Below are positions 6,949 through 11,396 of a stretch of DNA of 11,396 nucleotides, piece by piece. The notes below the pieces were generated by a model. The model ran no database searches and was not told the origin of the DNA. It worked only from the letters and a program-made list of their open reading frames with translations. The stretch's first letter is position 1. Every line of letters starts with the position of its first letter. The position numbers and the translations under genes were made by a program. The DNA is from Opitutaceae bacterium (lineage in GTDB: Bacteria; Verrucomicrobiota; Verrucomicrobiia; Opitutales; Opitutaceae): assembly GCA_023265535.1 (NCBI GenBank), contig JAHFTI010000078.1:1-11396 (forward strand), in the 5' to 3' direction.

Positions 6949-8379
6949 TTACAGGCCCATCGTGGCGAGGGAGGCGGTGATGGCGCCGAGGATCTTCGCG
7001 GGGGCCACGCCGAGGGCGAGGATGCCGACCAGGAGGGTGCAGCAGAGGATGCGGGTCGGGAGGTCGAGGGTGATGGGGGCCTCCTCGACGGGGTCGCCGA
7101 AGACGGCCTCCTTCACGACGCGCAGGTAATAGTACACGGCGATGGCGGAGTTCGCGACCATGATGATGGCGAGGGCGAGGTGGCCCTTGGAGAGGGCGGC
7201 GTTGAGGATGCCGAACTTGCCCATGAAGCCGACGAAGGGGGGGATGCCGGCGAGGGCGAAGACCGCGACGACGAGGGTGAGGGCGAGGAGCGGGGAGCGG
7301 CGGTGGAGGCCGGCGAGCTCGGAGATGGAGACGTTGGCGCCGTCCTTGGAGACGCGGGTGATGACGACGAAGCAGGCGAGGACCATCAGCACGTATCCGG
7401 TGATGTAATACAGCGAGGATGTGAAGCCGGCGGCGTCGAGGGCGGTGAAGCCGACGATGGCGTAGCCCGCGTGGGCGATGCCGGAGAAGCCGAGGAGGCG
7501 CTTGAAGTCCTTCTGCACGAGGGCGACCAGGTTGCCGTAGAACATCGAGCACACGGCGAGTCCTGCGAGCAGCAGCGCCACGGTGGTGTGGTGCGGGGTG
7601 GCGAGTGAGACGAAGCGCACGAGGATGGCCACGGCGCCGAGCTTGGGCAGGGAGGCGATCATGCCGGCGGTCTCGTTGGAGGAGCCCTGGTACACGTCGG
7701 GCGTCCAGAAGTGGAAGGGGAAGACGGCGAGCTTGTAGAGGAGGCCGGCCAGCGAGAGGCAGAGACCGACGATGGCGATGGGCGTGTGCACGACGGGCAG
7801 CAGGCGGGTCATCATCAGCGGGAGGCTGGTGGTGCCGGTGAGGCCGAAGAGGTAGCTCAGGCCGAAGAGCATGATGCCGTTGGCGGCGACGCCGAACATG
7901 ATGTACTTCACGGCGGCCTCCATCTGGACGCGGTGGCCGTTGTTCTCGCGGCGCATGGCGACCATCAGGTACAGGGGGAAGGACGAGAGCTCGAGGGCGA
8001 TCACCAGGGCGATCACGTCGATGCTGCTCATCATGAAGATCTGTCCGATGACGCTCAGGCAGAGGAAGAGGTAGTACTCGGGGCGGATGTCCTCGCGGAT
8101 GTCGCCGAGCGTGCGCCCGAGGAGGATGACGAAGGAGAAGCCGGCGAGCACGACGATCTTCAGCCACTGGGAGAAGGCGTCGACGCGATAGGCACCGTCG
8201 AAGAGGGTGGCCTGGGAGCCGAGGCTCCAGGCGCAGGCGAGGAGGGCGCCGAGGGCCGTGAGGAGGATCACGGTGCGGGCGGTCTCGGCGCCGTCCTTCT
8301 TCAGGGTGACGAAGAAGAGGCCGAGTGCGCCTGCCAGGAGGACCAGTTCAGGGAGAAAGGCCTGGAGTGAAGGTGTCAT
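6949..8379 (-). CDS. nuoN: NADH-quinone oxidoreductase subunit N
   Basis: NuoN is a membrane-arm antiporter-like subunit of respiratory Complex I that helps couple NADH:quinone electron transfer to proton pumping. From the ATG at 8377-8379 it has 476 residues, normal for the family, and is almost entirely hydrophobic helices. Key charged residues of the proton path are all present: Glu130 (ALELSSFPLYLMV), Lys158 (AAVKYIMFG), Lys216 (LLYKLAVFPFHFWTPD), Lys246 (SLPKLGA) and Lys388 (GFMGKFG). An in-frame ATG at 8436 would add 19 residues encoded by repeat DNA (PAPGLRHPASD...) and is rejected. No Shine-Dalgarno sequence precedes 8379. It is the last gene of the operon, about 155 bp after nuoM rather than tightly packed, and is followed by a strong terminator. 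Confidence 0.95.
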   Translation of the reverse strand: MTPSLQAFLPELVLLAGALGLFFVTLKKDGAETARTVILLTALGALLACAWSLGSQATLFDGAYRVDAFSQWLKIVVLAGFSFVILLGRTLGDIREDIRPEYYLFLCLSVIGQIFMMSSIDVIALVIALELSSFPLYLMVAMRRENNGHRVQMEAAVKYIMFGVAANGIMLFGLSYLFGLTGTTSLPLMMTRLLPVVHTPIAIVGLCLSLAGLLYKLAVFPFHFWTPDVYQGSSNETAGMIASLPKLGAVAILVRFVSLATPHHTTVALLLAGLAVCSMFYGNLVALVQKDFKRLLGFSGIAHAGYAIVGFTALDAAGFTSSLYYITGYVLMVLACFVVITRVSKDGANVSISELAGLHRRSPLLALTLVVAVFALAGIPPFVGFMGKFGILNAALSKGHLALAIIMVANSAIAVYYYLRVVKEAVFGDPVEEAPITLDLPTRILCCTLLVGILALGVAPAKILGAITASLATMGL

Positions 8380-8390
8380 GACGGTGGGCG

Positions 8391-8495
8391 GAGAGCGGAG
8401 GTCGGATGCCGGATGTCGGAGGCCGGGGGCCGGCATCCGAGGGGGCGGGGACTGTCGATTGTGAGAGTGGCGGTGAGGACGGAGGACGGAGGTCG
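8391..8495. repeat. Heptamer tandem repeats and inverted repeat in the nuoM-nuoN spacer
   Basis: Two blocks of 7-bp units occur. At 8391-8425 the units are GAGAGCG, GAGGTCG, GATGCCG, GATGTCG, GAGGCCG. At 8475-8495 they are GAGGACG, GAGGACG, GAGGTCG. Overlapping the first block is a perfect 11-bp inverted repeat, TCGGATGCCGG (8402-8412) / CCGGCATCCGA (8430-8440), with an inner GGCC-GGG-GGCC hairpin (8421-8431). On the mRNA strand the region is pyrimidine-rich. It lies in the leader of nuoN and could influence nuoN expression, or be a simple-sequence insertion. Confidence 0.6.
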
Positions 8496-8499
8496 GCGG

Positions 8500-8528
8500 G
8501 CGGCGTAGTTATAAGGTGGATACGCCGC
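8500..8528 (-). other. Hairpin just after the nuoM stop
   Basis: GCGGCGTA (8500-8507) and TACGCCGC (8521-8528) form a perfect 8-bp stem around a 13-nt AT-richer loop. It begins 6 bp after the nuoM stop codon. No T-run follows, so a simple terminator is unlikely. An RNA-processing or partial-attenuation element is possible. Confidence 0.45.
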
Positions 8529-8534
8529 GGGGTC

Positions 8535-10016
8535 TCAGAGGTGGCGCTGGGCCTGCTCGAGCACGTGGGCCAGGGAGACCTTCATGACGTTGAGCAGGGG
8601 CTGGGGGTGGAGGCCGACCCAGAAGACGCCGAAGAGCAGCGGGGCGAGGGTGATGATCTCGCGCAGGCTGAGGTCGGCGACCTCGTGGTGCTCGGGGTTC
8701 TCGGCGCTGCCGTAGGCGAACTTCTGGAGCACGCGGTACATGTAGGCGGCGGCGGCGATGACGCCGGGGACGACGCAGACGACGGCCCAGGGGGAGGCCT
8801 TGAAGCCGCCCGCGAGGACGAGGAACTCACCCACGAAGGAGTTGGTGCCGGGGAAGGCGAGCGAGGAGAGGCAGAACACGCCGAAGAAGCCGGTGAAGAC
8901 GGGGATCTTGGCGCCGAGGCCGGCGAGCTTGTCGAGCTCGCGGGTGTGGAGGCGCTCGTAGAGGATGCCGACCATGATGAAGAGCGCGCCGGTGGTGATG
9001 CCGTGGTTGATCATCACGAGGGTGGCGCCCTCGAGGCCCTGCTGGTTGAGGGAGAAGATGCCCATGACCGCGAAGCCCATGTGGGCGACGGAGGAGTAGG
9101 CGACGAGCTTCTTCATGTCGCCCTGGGCGAGGGCGGTGAAGCCGCCGTAGATGACGGCGATGACCGAGGCCCAGATGATGTAGGGGGCGAGGACCTGCGT
9201 GGCGTAGGGGGCCATGGGCAGGCAGAAGCGGAGGAAGCCGTAGGTGCCCATCTTGAGGAGCACGGACGCCAGGATGACGGAGCCGGCGGTGGGGGCCTCG
9301 ACGTGGGCTGCGGGCAGCCACGTGTGGAAGGGGAACATCGGGACCTTGATCGCGAAGGAGAGGAAGAAGGCGGCGAAGATCCAGAGCTGGAAGCCGTGCG
9401 AGAAGGGATGGCCCATGGCCTCCTGGATGCCGAAGCTGCCGGTCTGCAGGCGGATCGCGATGATCGAGACGAGCAGGAAGATGGAGCCGGCCATCGTGTA
9501 GATGAAGAACTTCAGCGAGGCGTAGATGCGGCGCGGGCCGCCCCAGACGCCGATCATGAGGCTCATCGGGATCAGCATGGCCTCCCAGAAGGTGAAGAAG
9601 AGGACGGTGTCGAGGGCGCTGAACACGCCGACCATGGCGGCCTCCATGACGAGGAGGGCGATCATGAACTCCTTCACGCGCTTCTTGATGTAGGTCCAGG
9701 AGGCGAGCACGCAGAGGGGGGTGATGAGCGTGGTGAGCAGCACGAGCAGCACGCTGATGCCGTCGAGGCCGACCGCGTAGTTGATTTTCAACGACGGGAT
9801 CCAGCTGTAGTTCTCGACGAACTGGAAGGCGTGGGTGGACGCGTCGAAGCGGCACCAGAGGCCGATGGAGAGGGCGGCGAGCGCCGTGGTGGCGACGAGG
9901 GCCCAGATGCGCTGGGCCTGCTCGCTGCGCAGCACGGCGGAGACGGCGGCCGCGGCGAGCGGGGCGAAGATGAGGATGCTCAGCAGGTGAGTATCGAGGA
10001 AACCTTGGGAGGTCAT
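8535..10016 (-). CDS. nuoM: NADH-quinone oxidoreductase subunit M
   Basis: NuoM is another antiporter-like proton-pumping subunit of Complex I. It has 493 residues, typical length, with about 14 hydrophobic helices. Diagnostic residues are all in place: Glu145 (FFTFWEAMLIPMSLMIG, the E. coli Glu144 position), Lys224 with the following His (FAIKVPMFPFHTWLPAAHVE), Lys255 (LLKMGTYGFLRF) and Glu397 on the penultimate conserved helix (NSFVGEFLVL), where NuoL proteins instead carry Lys. The ATG at 10014-10016 follows the stop of the upstream gene by 11 bp, with only a weak AAGG as ribosome site, suggesting translational coupling. The TGA stop lies at 8535-8537. Sequence and context leave little doubt about the call. 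Confidence 0.97.
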   Translation of the reverse strand: MTSQGFLDTHLLSILIFAPLAAAAVSAVLRSEQAQRIWALVATTALAALSIGLWCRFDASTHAFQFVENYSWIPSLKINYAVGLDGISVLLVLLTTLITPLCVLASWTYIKKRVKEFMIALLVMEAAMVGVFSALDTVLFFTFWEAMLIPMSLMIGVWGGPRRIYASLKFFIYTMAGSIFLLVSIIAIRLQTGSFGIQEAMGHPFSHGFQLWIFAAFFLSFAIKVPMFPFHTWLPAAHVEAPTAGSVILASVLLKMGTYGFLRFCLPMAPYATQVLAPYIIWASVIAVIYGGFTALAQGDMKKLVAYSSVAHMGFAVMGIFSLNQQGLEGATLVMINHGITTGALFIMVGILYERLHTRELDKLAGLGAKIPVFTGFFGVFCLSSLAFPGTNSFVGEFLVLAGGFKASPWAVVCVVPGVIAAAAYMYRVLQKFAYGSAENPEHHEVADLSLREIITLAPLLFGVFWVGLHPQPLLNVMKVSLAHVLEQAQRHL

Positions 10017-10027
10017 GGCGTGTGGCC

Positions 10028-11396
10028 TTAGAGGATGATGAACCCGAGGAAGAGGGCGGTCGCCACCGCGAACGCGATCAGGAGGTTTTGCTGGAGGGAG
10101 CCGCGCTGCACGTTGCGCAGGGCGCCGCCGAGCTTGCGGAAGGAATTGGCGAAGCCGTCCACGGCGCCGTCGATGAAGTCGCCGTCGAAGTCACTGGCGG
10201 AGCGGGCGGAACTCTTCAGGCCGCTGAGGCCGACGCGGCTGTAGAGCTCGCCGACGAAGGTGTCGACGGCCTGCACGGGCTTGCGGGCGAACCACAGGAA
10301 GGCGGGGCCGCCGCGGCGCCAGGTCCAGTCGAGGTCGAGGGAGATCTTGGCCTCGGGCGTGAGCTTCTTGAGCATCAGGAAGAAGCCGAGGGCGGTGAAG
10401 CAGAGCACCAGGAGGGTCTCCATCACGTGGAACTCGGTGTAGGGCTGGTAGGCATGCGCCATCTTCTGCGGCAGCATGCCGTAGAGGTAGGGCGTGTAGC
10501 AGCCGATGAAGATGCAGAAGAAGGCGGCGATGGACATGGCGAGGGTCATGTTCCAGACCGGGTCCTTGGCCGACTCCCAGGTCTCGGGCTTGCAGTTGTT
10601 TTTGCCGAAGAAGATGAAGTAGGGGACCTTGAGGCCGGTGTGCAGGAAGGTACCGGCGGAGGCGAGCATCAGCAGGAAGCCGACCCAGAGCATGCCGCTC
10701 TCGAAGCCCGCCGCGACGATCATGGACTTCGAGACGAAGCCGGAGAAGAGCGGGAAGGCCGAGATGGAGAGACCGCCGATCAGGGTGAGGACAAAGGTCC
10801 AGGGCATCCTCTTGTAGAGTCCGCCAAGCTCGGTGAACTTGCTCTGGCCGGTCTGGTGGAGGACGGTGCCGCAACCCATGAAGAGAAGGCCCTTGTAAAG
10901 GATGTGGGCGAAGGCGTGGGCGCAGACGCCGTTGAAGGCGAGGCGGCCGAACTCGGTGTCGAGGTTGGCGAGACCGACGCCGGCGACCATGTAGCCGACC
11001 TGCGAGATGACGTGGTAGGCGAGCAGGCGGCGGGAGTCGTTCTCGAGCACGGCGTACACGACGCCGTAGAGGGCCATGATGACGCCGAGCGGGATGAGGA
11101 TCTCGAAGCCCGGGACGCCGCGCAGCAGGGCGTACACGGCGGTCTTCGTGGTGAAGGCGCACATGAAGACCGAGCCGTTGAAGGTGGCCTCGCCGTAGGC
11201 GTCGGGCAGCCAGGCGTGGAGCGGGGGGACGGCGGCATTGACGATGAAACCGATCATGATCAGCCAGGTGCCGATCGCGGGGTTGTGCACGTCGAGGGGA
11301 TTGAAGGCGAGGCTTCCGGTGGCCCTGTAGGTCAGGAGGATGCGGGCGAGCAGGATGAAGCCGCCCGCCATGTGCACGAGCAGGTAGCGGTAGCCG
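10028..11396 (-). CDS. MnhD/MrpD-like antiporter subunit in the NuoL position of Complex I (5' end beyond window)
   Basis: The reading frame is open to the window edge, so the N-terminus is missing; 449 residues follow an internal GTG at 11377, with a few more codons upstream. It belongs to the proton-conducting transporter superfamily. In that numbering, NAAVPPLHAWLPDAYGEA (47-64), TTKTAVYALLRG (76-87, Lys78), SRRLLAYHVISQVGYM (115-130), HAFAHILYKGLLFMGCGTVL (154-173, Lys162) and FSGFVSKSM (211-219, Lys217) are seen. Lys78 and the overall wording fit Na+/H+ antiporter subunit D (MnhD) more than classical NuoL, which lacks a Lys there. The usual Lys just before PLH is Asn47. After the core comes a soluble loop, then an amphipathic stretch (about 398-428) and a last helix (431-449), a NuoL-like tail that suggests a lateral helix. 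It lies 11 bp upstream of nuoM, so it probably serves as the third pump subunit of Complex I. Annotation as nuoL would also be reasonable. Confidence 0.82.
   Translation of the reverse strand, partial: GYRYLLVHMAGGFILLARILLTYRATGSLAFNPLDVHNPAIGTWLIMIGFIVNAAVPPLHAWLPDAYGEATFNGSVFMCAFTTKTAVYALLRGVPGFEILIPLGVIMALYGVVYAVLENDSRRLLAYHVISQVGYMVAGVGLANLDTEFGRLAFNGVCAHAFAHILYKGLLFMGCGTVLHQTGQSKFTELGGLYKRMPWTFVLTLIGGLSISAFPLFSGFVSKSMIVAAGFESGMLWVGFLLMLASAGTFLHTGLKVPYFIFFGKNNCKPETWESAKDPVWNMTLAMSIAAFFCIFIGCYTPYLYGMLPQKMAHAYQPYTEFHVMETLLVLCFTALGFFLMLKKLTPEAKISLDLDWTWRRGGPAFLWFARKPVQAVDTFVGELYSRVGLSGLKSSARSASDFDGDFIDGAVDGFANSFRKLGGALRNVQRGSLQQNLLIAFAVATALFLGFIIL

Noticed and set aside
8380..8436. 19-residue N-terminal extension of NuoN from an ATG at 8436
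   Set aside because: It is encoded by the heptamer/inverted-repeat DNA and the NuoN hydrophobic N-terminus begins right after ATG 8379.
8406..10031. 541-residue + strand ORF antisense to nuoM
   Set aside because: Gly/Asp/Glu-rich shadow; nuoM on the other strand has all its diagnostic residues.

Overview
This 11.4 kb window is high-GC bacterial chromosome. Its gene content suggests a member of the PVC group, most likely Verrucomicrobia (Opitutaceae-like). That placement is inferred from family knowledge: an excisionase-type HTH fused to a PTS EIIA domain, a Complex I block whose NuoL position holds an MnhD-type subunit, and a giant protein resembling PPi-type PEP carboxykinase. There is no rRNA or marker gene here to prove it. 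I see no tRNA, CRISPR array, transposase or phage gene.

Left part (1-2071): one + strand gene encodes a 632-residue protein with an intrinsically disordered Arg/Gly-rich N-terminal region, two conserved-looking globular blocks, Ala/Pro/Glu linkers and an acidic tail. Its function is unknown. It ends in a run of hairpins closed by a good intrinsic terminator.

Centre (2202-6658): a divergent pair. The - strand gene encodes a soluble protein of 1156 residues that I identify, from its size and PEPCK-like active-site motifs, as a probable pyrophosphate-dependent phosphoenolpyruvate carboxykinase. It has its own terminator. The + strand gene encodes an HTH DNA-binding domain fused to a PTS EIIA (fructose/Ntr-type) domain with its phospho-acceptor histidine intact. 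The two share one control region of about 155 bp. EIIA domains take their phosphate ultimately from PEP, so a PEP-reporting regulator placed back-to-back with an enzyme that makes or uses PEP is the most suggestive arrangement in the window.

Right part (6659-11396): a noncoding stretch with a long inverted repeat is followed by the 3' end of a - strand Complex I operon: an MnhD/NuoL-like subunit (cut by the window edge), then nuoM, then nuoN, then an intrinsic terminator. The nuoM-nuoN spacer is unusually long and holds heptamer tandem repeats and two inverted repeats.

Together the identifiable genes cover anaplerosis/gluconeogenesis at the PEP-oxaloacetate node (possibly PPi-linked), a PTS-type sensor, and respiratory proton pumping. 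Very long ORFs antisense to the real genes are codon-bias shadows and are left out.
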